Part shown: piece by piece, positions 12,449 through 26,500 of the stretch
How positions within the stretch are numbered: the first letter of the stretch is position 1
Layout: every line of letters begins with the position of its first letter
Assembly (NCBI GenBank): GCA_964020085.1
Contig: OZ026606.1
Location: 13,005,297 to 13,069,296 of the forward strand
Direction: 5' to 3'
DNA length: 64,000 nucleotides
DNA from: Micromussa lordhowensis
Taxonomy: Eukaryota; Cnidaria; Anthozoa; Scleractinia; Lobophylliidae
The notes under the pieces: model-generated
What the model was told of the DNA's origin: nothing
Databases searched by the model: none
The model's input: only the letters and a program-made list of their open reading frames with translations
Position numbers and translations under genes: made by a program

Positions 12449-12717
12449 TAGTAAATTCTCAAACCGGGTTTTGCCGCCGATTTTTATTTCGGCCATTATA
12501 GAGGGCTGAAGTTGAAAACTTCATGCGAAAAATTTGTAAACTCGGCGTACTATTTTCCATATGACGTAAAACTCCGACTATTGGCTCATAGTCAGAGTTT
12601 TTTAGCCAATCAAAAAGCTAGAAATGCAATAGTCGGAGCTGAGAATTTACTAATACTTGTTATCTTGTAAAATTTCCTGGGCGGGGCCCGCATGCCTAAG
12701 ACATTATAAGACCGCTC

Positions 12718-12962
12718 TTAAGGCGGCGAAATACGAGATACAAAAACCTTCAACTTGTCGCGCAACATTGTTTCGTTGCAAGTTTTTGTCGATGTTTCGC
12801 GTTTTTCACCTTGCGTGATCAACTTGACCCGCAACAAATGTTTTTGTTGCGCGACAAGTTGATCACGCAAGGTGAAAAACGGGAAACATCGACGAAAACT
12901 TGCAACGAAACAATGTTGCGCAACAAGTTGAAGGTTTTGTATCTCGTATTTCGCCGCCTTTA
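12718..12962. repeat. Foldback element with arms over 100 bp
   Basis: The outer ends read AAGGCGGCGAAATACGAGAT and its reverse complement. The arms continue inward to a centre near 12,842 with few mismatches, giving a hairpin of about 245 bp. TTAA overlaps the left end; the right end is TTTAG. No coding capacity. Confidence 0.75.
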
Positions 12963-13494
12963 GGCTTAAATGGAGCAAAAAGTAACAATTTTCTCCCAAG
13001 ATTTTTGGAGATTTGTACCACATGACCCAGCCTTTCCAGTCAAGCCGCCATTTTGATAATCGTTGAGGAAAAGGACCTGGGGATGAGGTGTATCTTCTGT
13101 TCCCGACGGTACCCGTGCAAGTGTAATCGGTCACCCTTATGTCCGATGGTGTACTCTAGACTTTGCTCTTCCTTCTGAGGTGAATTTGGAAAGAAATCGA
13201 GGTAAGGATTGCCTGTTTCGGTTAAATATGCTAGGTATTTGTCTATTCTAGAGCTATGCAATGTAAAAAGGTACGAATTTGGAATGTATCTACAGCCAAG
13301 TCTTCTTTTGTAGTTGGGTGGATTCAACTGCGCACTTATTTCGAGCTTATTTTCCAGAACGTCATAAAAAATTTCGCAAACTCGATTGTTTCGAACGCAG
13401 TTTTAATCTTCACTCATTCGATATGACAGTTCCGAAGTCGCACGCTGGCAACTTAAATGCCGCATTTATATGGTTTGGGGTGGCCAAGGAAACT

Positions 13495-13565
13495 TATTTC
13501 TTTGCAAAATTCAACCAATCGTTTACATTTAATGTAAACGATTGGTTGAATTTTGCAAAGAAATA
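13495..13565. repeat. Perfect 71-bp palindrome
   Basis: Two 35-base arms (13,495-13,529 and 13,531-13,565) are exact reverse complements around one T at 13,530. The innermost part reads GTTTACATT-T-AATGTAAAC. The flanks are unrelated, so this is not the centre of a longer visible foldback. Confidence 0.9.
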
Positions 13566-13628
13566 GGATCGCGAACCGGTCTCACGGGGAAAGACAACTC
13601 GGGTGGGCAAGTTTTCTCGCCTCGGCAT

Positions 13629-13871
13629 CAGACCTTCCAACCCCCATCACATCCAAATCTGCAGGTTTTGAAAAAAAGCCCAGATAAACCTGAAGATTAG
13701 GACCTCAAACCTGGAGACGTCAAAAATATGCGTCAAATAATACCTTCCGGAATTGTTTGGCAATTTTAAGGCTAGCGCTTTCTGATTCACCGTGAGATTA
13801 AGAGGCAAAGCCGTGAATTGGCATCCCAAACCGTGAGTCTCACGGTCAAACCGTGAGGGTTGGAAGGTCTG
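13629..13871. mobile_element. 243-bp MITE with CAGACCTTCCAACCC terminal inverted repeats
   Basis: Both ends carry the same 15-bp inverted repeat. The interior has several copies of ACCGTGAG in both orientations near the right end (13,785-13,855). No clear target-site duplication is visible. Confidence 0.65.
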
Positions 13872-14551
13872 CAGGTAGGGTTACCCTGGCAAGCGGGACA
13901 ACTTGCACATATTTGCACATTTGATTATTCAATAAGGGTTATGAATTATCATGCAGGGTCAACTTTGACTCGGGCTACAGGGACTACGTTTTCACATAAT
14001 ACTATACATAGATTTAGCCAAGCCTAAAAGCGGAACTCAACCCGATTCAGCTAACCCAGGATAAGCGAGAATTCTAATCCACCATTATGTGAGCCTAAAA
14101 TTTTATTCTGCTCCACATCTGAAAGGGTGAGGACTTACACTACAGTATTTTCACCAATAATGTGGTAGAAAATTCCTCAGGTCTTTCCCAAGATTTCCAA
14201 AGACATTTCAAACATTGGCTGGTTCCAATCCCAGGATGTGTTTTTCCAAATATATTAATTCTCTTAAAACGAATCTGACAATAATTTTGGGAGAAGTGTA
14301 TTTCTGTCTTTTCTTCCATTTGTTAGAGTTCACACAGTTTACAATTGGTGTGAGATCAAAGTTGTTGATCAGAAACTTTCTGTGCAATTGAATGGCAAAT
14401 GGCTTCACTTTAACCAGATCAAACTTTGCCTATAGCCCACCCTCCCAGAGAACCAAAGGTACATTGGAAGTGTATTTTTTCTAACTTAGACTTCACCAAC
14501 CAACATTTAAACCAGCATTTGGCTGTTTTGTGATTCAGTAATTCATCGAGC

Positions 14552-17500
14552 ATGGCTTCCGAGCTCCCTTCTCTGGCAGGAAAGGTGTGCATTGTGACAG
14601 GGGCATCACGGGGCATTGGCAAAGGTATCGCCTTGATTCTGGCTAAGGCAGGAGCTACTGTTTACATCACAGGTCAGTTCAATTTTCATATATTATACTA
14701 CAGCATTGTGTTAAAAATATATTGGAATGATTAAAAGTTAAATATGTCAAAAACCAAGTACTCTTATCTTTCACAAGCATTTATAAGGTATGGATTGTAT
14801 CTTTTACCAATTAAGTTGACTTTGATGTAGCAACCAATTTGAATGTGGGAAATTGAAATGTGTTAATTCTCTATACAAATTTGTAGTAAAAGTAACTAAA
14901 TATGGCTAAACATTAATTGATTGGTTTAGTGAGAATGAGAATGACTAAACTATTACGAGCTACCTTTAGCATCCAATGTCAGTTTGTAGCATCTTTCACA
15001 TATGGAGGAAACTTTGTCAAGAGGGGTGGAGCACTAGGTAGCAATATTTGGGAAAATGTCAGTAGTGACATGACATTCTTCTTCTTTATTCTTTGTCCAA
15101 CAAAAATGTGTGATAGGGGTCCCGCAAATAGCTAGAAAGCTAATCGTGGCGGGGCAAGCCAAGTACATAACAAGTTTTACAAAACAAGTTATCTTATAAA
15201 GTCAAAAACATTTAACTAATAGAAAACCTTGCAGATTACAGCTAAAGTAAATAGAATACAGAAGTTAAGTGATTTAGTTAAGGCAGCGCTTACAGAAGAA
15301 CAATGCAAAGACAAGAAAAGAAGACAAGAAAAGCAGATATTAAAACCTTTAACAAGCGTATCTAATACCCTAATTTATTAATAATCAAGGGGATTTCAAT
15401 ATAGTCATCCTCCATTTCTAATATATCAAATAGTGGAGAACTCTCTTGAAAGCTTTCTTCGGAAGATTCCAGACGGCGACGATCGTGTATTGTAAGAATG
15501 AATATTAGACGTTTTCTGAAATAAATTTAAATTGACATTGGACTCCAATGAGCCTGCTAGCCCTTTCTTGCATTGCACCGAGGCTGTGCCATACCATGCC
15601 ATCTTGGTCTCTTGATGTGAACGAAACTGGGGAGAGTACAAAATGCCTGTGGGTAGAGGCGGTAGGGCTAATAGCGTATAGGTTAAGGGGCAGAAAAAAG
15701 AGAGAGACTTAAACAGCTTCCCTCCGTCTCATGTTAGCGGCGTTAGTTGCTCCAGAATGAGGAAAGAGTTTAATCCATCAAAGTTTTGGCAAAGGAAATG
15801 GATGAAAGCTCCGTTGGTTGTTCTTCAGGCAAACCTTCCGGCCTGGTAATTGTACTGCTACATGTACATAGCATCATCAAGGAGCAGAACAACTCAAACG
15901 AGTTCGATCTTGAGATGAAAGGCTTCTCTTTTTCCAAAGATGTCTTGGAGGACATAAAAAATAATAACTTCCAGGTGATATATGCATTGGCAGAGCAAGC
16001 TTTGTTGAGACAGTTAATGCACACTTTATGAAAACAGGGGAAGATTTTCCATCTTGTGGATCCGCTTCAACACCAAGATATATTTTCAAAAGATCCGCTA
16101 TGTGGATTTTGTCAACTCCAGCCCTTTGAGGGATCTTAATTAGATTTTTGGTTGAAATGTACTTGTTCTTTCTGCCAAAATCACCGACTGAAATTTTAAA
16201 ATTAATGCCACAAAGACAGCACACATCTGAACTTTTGGATTCCTTTGCGGGCTTTGCTTTTTTGCCGTATTCAATTTGACTCAACTTAGTAAGTGCATCA
16301 AATTGTTTTCATGAGCAATGTTCACTTTAAAATGTTCAAAATTGTTATTTACTGGTATTATTTTACAACTGCATAGCAACCTGTAATCAATATCATATTT
16401 CCCTGATTTGACAGGTTTTTTCTCCAGGAAAGGAACTTGTTAATTGATTTGATTAACAGAAGTGCCAAAAATCAGCCACGCCCCTTGAACACTAGACAGA
16501 GTGAAGCTGTTGCCTGTAGTCTCCCTATTTTTTTCGCTTGCCATGCCCTCCACCACCCTACCCGCATGCATTTTGTATTCTCCCCAGTTTCTCTCGCATC
16601 AAGAACTCACCAATCAACATCTACGATCTCACAGAAAAGTAGGGGACTGTGAACAGTGTATGAAAGGGTGTACTAAGGCTAGTTTCTTTGGTGAGAACAT
16701 GAATTTTAGTTTGATCAGAGATACAATTTGCTCAAGACCTTGGAGGATGCTAAGTGCAATTATAATTATTATATTTTGGGTTCATATTTTTATAGTATTC
16801 TAACACTAATAAAAAACAAGAGAGTTATCATTTTGAATTCTTTCTTGCTACCCATCCTTTTACGTGTAGAACTCCCATTTCCTTCCCATTCCTTTTCTGT
16901 CTCTTTTACCCCTTCTTCGCCCTATTCTCCAGGGTTACCACTCCCAGAAGTGGCAATGTGCAGAAAACACTGGGAGGCTGTGTGTGATTAGCTTGTCATC
17001 ATAAGGTCATCTTAAGACGTACATGTAGCTGTAGTAAGATTTTTTAAATTAGTGCTGTTGCAAAGGTTTGGGCCATTTTTACTGGACTGTCTTTTTCAGG
17101 AAGGGGCATATCTATTCAGTAACCAATTTTCATGGATCTTTTTCATCACTGACAGGAAGGACTCTTGATAATGCAGAAGGGAAACCAGGATCACTGAGGC
17201 AAACAGCTGAAGAGGTAAATTGCTTTGTTCAAAGGATCACATGTCTTGTTATTATTATTGGTACAGATAATTCGCTTTTCTATTAGGCACCCGTCTGTTT
17301 TTTTTCCCATGCATCATATGAGTGACCAAAATTTTACTGAATGTCAAATGTAATTGTTTTCTGAAAAAGAAAAATGATCAAGGACAGGAACTTAGGTAAC
17401 ATTTTTTTTCTGAAAAATAAACATTGTTTTTGCAAATATAGAGATTTATTAACACCATTTCTTAACACTGAATATGGATGAAATGCCACTATGGGGATTT

Positions 17501-20500
17501 TGTAACCATGTGTTGTTGTTTCCAGTCTCCATGACAATGATGCTGGTGTTCCAGACCTTCTAGTTCCAGACTCCTCCCAATAATATGACAAACTGTTCTA
17601 AAACCGGGCTGTTTTGATCTTCTTAGACTGGGATGAGGAAACTGTGATAAGTTCCAGTAAAGTCTCAAAGGTTGCCACCCTTACTCCCCATATGATAGTT
17701 CGAATATTGTTAACCAAGCTTGTTGAAGGCCATACAGGGAGGATGGCAACCCTGCATGCAGTCCATACTACATCGGACTCTAATTAGTCCCTTGCAAAAC
17801 TTTCTCAATTGTCAACGCTTCATAAAAAGTCCATCGGAGGAGCTCATCATTTGCATTTTGTTACTGAAAAAAGTTTCATTTTTCAGATAGGTCAAGAAAG
17901 TTCTGGTCAATGTATTCCAGTTAAATGTGATCATGGCAATGATGAAGAAGTGAAACAGTTGTTTGACAAAGTTAGTAGAGAACAAAATGGACGATTGGAT
18001 GTTCTTGTGAACAATGCCTTCAAAGGAGTTCAGGTGATAATAATGATTAGTTATATGCATTGACACTCCTTACATCCTCCTTTTCTTTGGCAGCATTTTG
18101 TATCATTTACTAGGTACATGTAAACTAGTAATAAAATAAATACATAATTATAATTACATTTTTACATTGAATAGTCAAGAGCAGTTTTCAATTTTTAGTA
18201 TATCGTCAGCTAACCAAAACCAAAGTCGATCACTCTGGCCAATCACAAGGATGTAGAGTCAGTCCGTTACAAATCAAACCTACAAGTAAACAGCAATTTA
18301 ATCAACAACAAACTTATCACTGACAGCAATTAATTATGAATTAATACACTTGCATTTAGCTGATATGATTAGTGCAGTAAAATGTTTGTGACCAAAGTCA
18401 CACGTACAATTGGTTTAATTTGGTTTAACTTCTGATTGTATGACAAAGATTTTCTAAGCCAATCATGTATGTAGCATTAAGGTGATGCTACACAGGCCGA
18501 TTTTTAACTCTGATTTTTAATCCATGTTACCCAAGACAACTTTTGAGACAACTTTGTTGTAACAATGGTATGTTACATGAGATGATTTTTAACGCAACAT
18601 GCAAAATTTGGGCAACAATGTTTGCAAGTGCTTGAATGGCCTTCAAAATCCTGCAATATGTTGGATTAAGAATCGCCCTGTGCGCCATGTTATTCGACAT
18701 TGATTTTTAACGCAACATTATTGCATTAAAAATCGGCTCATGTAACATCACCTTTAAAGTAATGCAAAACCTATGAAAGCAAAGGTTCTGTCTTATAGAA
18801 TAATCCATTATTTTATGGCACTTATTAATTAGTGCATAGCTGAGCAGTTTTCAATTGATTGTCATAAAAACAGCTACCAAAGTAGTCACTCTGTTTCATA
18901 AAAGACACACACGCGAAAGACACACACACAAAAGACACACACACAATACAGTGAACCAGTCAGTAGTGGTAGGCCTCCTTTGGTCTATGTCGACCATGCA
19001 AATTGTGCCCTAACACTGTCAGTTCGTAGTGCTTCGCTCTAAACAATGCCGCCTGTGGCTTGTGAGGCCAATGCGGGAATGGCAGTCCTTGCCGCATTAG
19101 GAGCTTAAACACTTGGAGTAATTACATGAGCTGACTCAAAGTGCAGGAACATGTGTGTAAACGAGTCATGTTTTCTCAGTTTTGTTTTTACATAAATGAT
19201 TGGATGAAATAGTGGGATGAGTTTTTTAAACCAATTGTATAGCAAATCCGCTCCACTCACAAACTCCTTGCCTTTACGCTCATAGTCTTAGTATAAAAGA
19301 ACATTCAACCATAGATTTTATGAACTTCAAGAGTTCTATGAACTGTCGCATGTACAATCAAGTAGTAAAATAATTTATTGGAAATTCCTTGTACAAGTAA
19401 ATTAACTTTTTTCTCTTCTTTTTTTTCATGATCAACTCAGACAATATTCAAGGGTGTTGGGAAACCATTTTATGAGCTGGTAAGTGGGAGGTTTTAATTA
19501 AATGTGCACTATCATTTACATGTAACAGGATAGAAAGTTCATTAGTCGCTGCTTTAAAATTTGACATGACCACAGCACCTTGAAACTCGTTCTTACTGAT
19601 TAGTAAGAGTTTCTTCCTCAGTTGATATGACTTGCTTAAGGTGGCTCAAAACAGTTTCCAACACTTATATTTGCATGGGTCGTTATAACCATTCTTTATC
19701 ACTTGATGCTACAATCATGGTATCAAAAAACTGCCCTATCATTGGTAAAAACGTTGGTACCATTTTCGTGACACAATACGTTACCATAGCAACAGTATAA
19801 CCTCCTAAAAACACCCTTAATTGCAGCTTTAGGGGCTTATATTTCAAAAACAGCACGGTGAAATTTTTTTATATTATCAACTTTTGATAAGCATGATAAG
19901 ATGCAACTTTTGGCAAAGTTTAAAAAAATTCTCTACATGGGGTTCAGAGCCACCTTAAATTTTCGAAAAATTAAGGTGGCTCTGAACCCCATGTAGAGAA
20001 TTTTTTTAAACTTTGCCAAAAGTTGCATCTTATCATGCTTATCAAAAGTTAATAATATAAAAAAAATTCACCGTGCCGTTTTTGAAATATAAGCCCCTAC
20101 AGCTGCAATTAAGGGTGTTTTTAGGAGGTTATACTGTTGCTATGGTAACGTATTGTGTCACGAAAATGATACCAATGTGTTTACCAATGATTGCTCAGTT
20201 ATTTGATGCCATGATTGTAGCATCAAGTGATAAAGAATGGTTATAATGACCCATCCAAATCTAAGTGTTGGAAACTGTTTTGAGCCACCTTAAGAAAGGT
20301 AGTTCACAAATTGCAAGTTTTGGTTATATTAAATGAATGAATTTTACTCATTCCAAAAGAATAACGTGGCATGGCGGCATCAGGGTGCTTCACACTGAAA
20401 TGTAAGAATGACATTTCAAACTTAGTTTAGCATAGCATCCTGCCATGCACTTTTCATGACACCACCTCATTGTCAGTGGTTAAAAATGTTTGATAAAATC

Positions 20501-23500
20501 TTCATGAGTGCAGTATACATGTATATTCTAGTCATTCTTGGAAGCTTCTAATAATTTATCTTTCCACATAAGTGTTAATGTGATGCCTTAATTTGTTGAT
20601 TGTTAGCCTTTGGACACATGGGATGACATAAATAACGTAGGCACGAGGTAAGAAATTTATTTACAGACTTTGTCTCTTGTACAGTGTAAGCTACATGTAA
20701 TAGTTACATGTATTCTGGATATTATTTAGGCTCAACAGAGCTGGGCCAGGCTGTTTTAAGCCTGATTAAGCTAACCTAGGGTTAGCAAGAATTTTTATTT
20801 CAGTTTTGCAACTTTTCAGAGAGGTTTTCTGTTTACATACATGTATATCGTTTGGCCTTCTCTTTTGAATTTGAATATCTCAAACTAAACAAAAAATAGG
20901 AAGCAAAAAACATTTTTATACAGAAAAATTATAACTTCGGTTGACTTTTAATCCTGGGTTAGCGTTAACTGGCTTTCAAATAGCCTGACCCTGGTGATGG
21001 GGGCTAATCCCCTCCTTCCTTCTGTGTGAAGGTTAAGGTGAAATCCGCCCAAACAGCTGGAGTTTATCATGGTTTCTGTATTACGAAGCCACCATGGGTA
21101 TTTCTACTCTTCACCCCTCCCCCTGTTCCTCCACTGGATGCTACTCCATTGTAGGGTTACCCACCCCCCAGCAAATTTGCTGGTAACCGCTTATACACCT
21201 GGGTGGAGAGAGGCACTTTGAGATTAAAGTTTGTTGCCCAAGAACACAACACAATATCCCTGATCAGGGCTCAAACAGACTGCTCAATCCAGGGTCTAGC
21301 TCACTGACCATTAGGCCATGACACCTCCTCCATCAGTGTACTTTCTAAAAAAAATAGTGGCAACTGGAACTTTACAGTTCCCTAGTTTATTAGAGTACTG
21401 ACTGTAATTTTACCATTCCCTGTGCCCAAAAAATCTTTTGAAAGCATTGTCACATTAAAATATAGCAAACAGTTCAAATTGTTTCTATTGACAATGTACA
21501 CGTCAAGTGGAAGTTTGGGAGATTTAGAAATTCTGTGGGAACTTGAGCCACAGAGGAGTTTTTCCACAGCTTTTCAGGTCATCCCAAACTTTCTTGGGTG
21601 TTTCAGTCTATAACTCCATAGAAGCAAACAAAATGTTTTCTTTTCTTTTCTTTCGACTGCAAGAAGGAGAAAGGAAAGCAACTCTTTCTTTTATAAAAAT
21701 GTAAACTCTCTTTGTTTGTGTCGTCATTATGTCAACAGCACATGCTAGTTAAGTTTCTAGTAAGTTATAGAAGTGCAGCTTTAAGGCTGATTTTCACTAG
21801 CGCATAAGCATAAGTCTAAGCTGACATACGCAGACGCAGTAAGATACTGATAATTAGTGCCTTTTGTTTAAAATTTTCCTAACGAAAAGCACTAATTATC
21901 AACATCTTACTGCGTCTACGTACTGCTGTATGTTGGCTTATGCTTATGCTTATGTTTATGCGCTAGTGAAAACCAGCCTTTAAGCGCACTCTCATACTGC
22001 GCATTTTCTCCACGCTTTTACTCATCACTTACATTTGACCTTTCTCATGCAGTACAGTATATATGCCCTTACGATATTTTCTTTTCCTGGAAGGTCCAAT
22101 TATGTTGCTGCCTGGTATGCAGCCAAGATGATGGTTCCAGCAAAACAGGGGCTCATTGTCAATCTGTCGTCTTCTGGAGGGCTGCATTATCTGTTTAATG
22201 TAGCATATGGTGTTGGCAAAGCAGCAGTGAGTGTTTAAAAAATATTTACAGTATCTGCAAGTTATACTTTGGCTTAAAATAAGGCATTATCATTCAATGC
22301 ACTTTTTTCGTACTTTTCATTGGCCGAGAGCCCCCCCACATGACCTACAAATAACTGCCTACAAATAATGGTTGGCTCCTGCGTAGTACTGTCTAAATGT
22401 GTTTTGCTGCAAATGATATTCTGCTCGTGCTTAATTGAAACCACACTCTTGTGTGAAAAATAGTAGATCACTTCCCTGAGCTGTCAGAGAGTGATTTAAA
22501 TATGGAAGCAAACTTGGTAATCAAATGATAAAACGGTTATTTAACACGGTTATCACAAAATATTATGATTTGTCAGTGTCTCTCAGATCAATTACTTGCC
22601 TCAGCCTTTGGCTTTGACAGATAATTGATCTGCTTGCCACTGAGAAGTCACAATATTTTGCTCAATCTCGTCCAATAATTGTTAATTATTGATTGTGATA
22701 TTCCCTCTATGTATTTATTGTCCATGTTTGCTTTTGATAGTCTAAAAAGCGGTTATGATTACTGTTAGTATGTTAATCGCTTTTAAAATTATAGAATAGC
22801 TAATTTTTGCAATAAAAACTAACAATAAAAAATCATGATGTTTCGACCTCTCCAAGGTCATTTTCATGTGTGTTAAAAAAATTGTATATAAAATTAGCAT
22901 ACAGTCATATGTTTCTAACTGTAAAAAATAGTTTAAAATGTCACAAACAGTAGAATGCAATTAAATGCCTCTTAATCTCAGAGCCCTTTTTGATGATGGA
23001 GCTGTAAGAGTTTTGTAATTGATTAATTAATTATTTAATTATATATTGTTTATCTTTTTCGTGTAATAATTATTTTTTGATTGCTATATTTTTTAGCAAA
23101 GAAGAATTTGGCTCAAAAAATAATACTTGGATAACTTGAGAGGGTTCTTGATAAGAAGTGCTGGTAAATGTTTGAGGGGGGGACCATGCTACATAAATTG
23201 CATATTTAGTTAAATTAGCAGCAGCCGAATGTGCTTGTGCTATAGTGATTATGGAAGATCAGTACAATTAAGGTGGCTCAAAACAGTTTCCAACACTTAG
23301 ATTTGGATGGGTCATTATAACCATTCTTTATCACTTGATGCTACAATCATGGAATCAAAAAACTGAACAATCATTGGTAAACACATTGGTATCATTTTCG
23401 TGGCACAATAGGTTACCATAGCAACAGGATGAACTCCTAAAAACACCCTTAACTGCGGCTTTAGGGGCGTATATTTCTAAAACGGCATGGTGAAATTTTT

Positions 23501-26500
23501 TTATATTATCAACTTTTGATAAGCATGATAAGATGCAACTTTTGGCAAAGTTTTGGCAATTCCGTACATGGGGTTCAGAGCCACCTTAATGTTTCAAAAA
23601 TTTAAGGTGGCTCTGAACCCCATGTACAGAGTTTTTTGAGTTATTTTTTTGTAAAAAAATATCTCTTAGTCGGCGCGTCGAGTATGTTGTGGACGGGTCA
23701 ATGGATCAGTGAGTCAGTGAGTCAGTGAGAGATGTATGTATGTCACACCAATCAGATCGGATCTACTATAAACAGCCAATCAAATTTATTGTTAGTTACA
23801 AAGGTAACTTGATATTTTTGTTTTTCACAAGGAGTAAATTCAATTAGACGTCACGCATCGTTGCTTCTAGTTCTTACGAAAGGTTTTAGAGGAGACGAGA
23901 CTATTTTGATTTGAAAGAGTTCGAACGTTTACAATAGGTACAGGTAACGGTTGCTGTGTTCTTGTTGCGTGCAAATATAACGAGATATTTTTATTTTTTC
24001 GTTACAAAGGGTAATTTGACACTTTTGTTTTTCACAAGGGAGTAAATTCAATTAGAGCTGGCAAATCATCACCACTTGTTCCCACGAGATGCTTGCTATT
24101 TTTAGTTACAAATGGTAACTTGATATTTTTGTTTTTCACAAGCAGTAAATTCAATTAGACGTCACACATCGTTGCTTCTAGTTCTTACGAAATGTTTTAG
24201 AGGAGACGAGACTATTTTGATTTGAAAGAGTTCGAACGTTTACAATAGGTACAGGTAACGATTGTTTTGTTGTTGTTGCATGGAAATATAACGAGATATT
24301 TTATTTTTTAGTTACAAAGGGTAATTTGACACTTGTTTTTCACAAGGGAGTAAATTCAATTAGAGCTGGCAAATCATCACCACTTGTTCCCACGAGATGC
24401 CTGCTATTTTTAGTTACAAATGGTAATTTGACACTTTTGTTTTTCATATGGGAATGAATTAAATTAGACTGTCAACGTGTCAGAGGTGTTTTTTTCTCTT
24501 TCTTTTTTCGGTATTAAAACATCATCTGTCAATACTCCATGTTTTATTATGGAAGCACAAAATACACATATATGGCTTGCTCCTCTACACAGAAAAAATT
24601 CACAGCCCTTTCTTTGCGCACCAACCCAAAAACCTACCCAAAAACAATCACCAATTCTCTCTCGTTAAAATAAACAACACCAAGGCCTTCACTTCGCCTC
24701 TTTCCACTCTCAACATAAACCAGGCAGCCTAAGGCCTGCTATTCGTTTATCTCAGAGATTTAAGATCGTATGTATATCATAAATTCTCACTTTCTTTCGT
24801 GCTGTGCATCGTAGCCAAAAACACTTGTAAAATTAACTAAATTGTCACTGTAAACACTCCCTTAAATGCTCCTATTTTCATAACCTTTTAATTAAAAAAA
24901 TAACTCTTGCACGCCTTGCGTGCCTATGTTTTAAACTTTGCCAAAAGTTGCATCTTATCATGCTTATCAAAAGTTGATAATATAAAAACATTTTACCGTG
25001 CCGTTTTTGAATTATAAGCCCCTAAAGCTACAATTAAGGGTGTTTTTAGGAGGTTATACTGTTGCTATGGTAACGTATTGTGTCACGAAAATGATACCAA
25101 CGTCTTCACCAATGATCGGGCAGTTTTTTGATACCATGATTGTAGCATCAAGTGATAAAGAATGGTTATAACGACCCATCCAAATATAATTGTTGGAAAC
25201 TGTTTTGAGCCACCTTAAAGCTGTCTCTGTTTCTAAAAGAGGGAAGTTAATAAGAGGCATTTACGCAAAGAAAGTTTCTGAAAACCTTGATCTTTTCTCT
25301 CAGAATGACCGAATGGCTGCAGACATGGCTGTTGAACTGCGGAAACAGAATGTGGCATGTGTTTCACTATGGCCTGGGCCCGTAAAGACTGAACTGATCC
25401 AAGAGTTGGTGCTTGACAAGGCTGCTGAGGGTGAAAAGGTAATCTTTGATATGAAATGAAAAGCCATTTCACTCAGAGCACGCATTTAGATTACGCACCC
25501 TCTTGGTCACTTTAAACAAGACCAACATGCTTTGACTTGAGCTGAGTGAAAACGCTTATTGACCAGTGTGCATATTCGATCATGAATGGAAGTGAATACA
25601 AGTTATTATCAAGTTATTTTTATATGGCTTGTGTTTGCAGCCAATGTAATGCATGCTCTGATTGGCTAATTCTGGGGCATTATTCCTCCGTTGTGCCCAC
25701 AGGCTGATTACAGGCCTTCAAAAGGAAAGCAAAAAGCCATATAACAAACAACTTATATTAACTTCAGATGTCCGGTCTTTATTGGAAAATCTCAAACCTC
25801 AGCTTTGCACTATTCATGACCTCGCTTTTGCTCGGTCAATATGGCAAGGTCTCAGTTTGGGATTTTCCCCTAAAGACCTCACCCTCGGTTAATAAGTAGT
25901 TATTATCACTAGGCCTGGTTGGTACAAGTCACCAGAAGCTGGAAAATTGTGCCAACTTACGACCTCTTCAAGCAAGAATTTTACACCCCACCCCACCCCA
26001 ACTTGTGACCACTTCCTTATGGTATACATGTTAAGGTCTTTTATATACATGTATGTTGTAAGAAGATTGCGAAAAGTGTGTTATTTCCTTTTTGTTTTGT
26101 TTGGGTGATTTAGCAAGGCAAAGCAGCTCGTATTTTCCAGGATGCCGAAGACGTAACTTATTCCGGCAAAGCTGTTGCTTGGCTTGCAGCGGGTACTTTT
26201 GCATTTTGTATTCAATTCCTTGTAAATGTTTGTAACGTAAATAGAGGAACTGTGACTGATTGACTGACTGATGGACAGACAGAAGGGATGGTGGGATGGA
26301 CGGACTGACTCACTGACTGACTGACTGACTGATTCACTGACTGACTGACTGACTGACTGACTGATTCACTGACTGACTGACTCACTGACTGACTGACTGA
26401 TTCACTGACTGACTGATTCACTGAATGGCTTACTGACTGACTGACTGACTGACTGACTGACTCGCTCGCTCACCGACTCACTGACTGACTCACTGACTGA

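Noticed and set aside
13040..13327. 95-codon minus-strand frame as an upstream exon of the orphan terminal exon
   Set aside because: No donor site of the right phase could be joined to the 12,108 acceptor, and the sequence matches no family I know.
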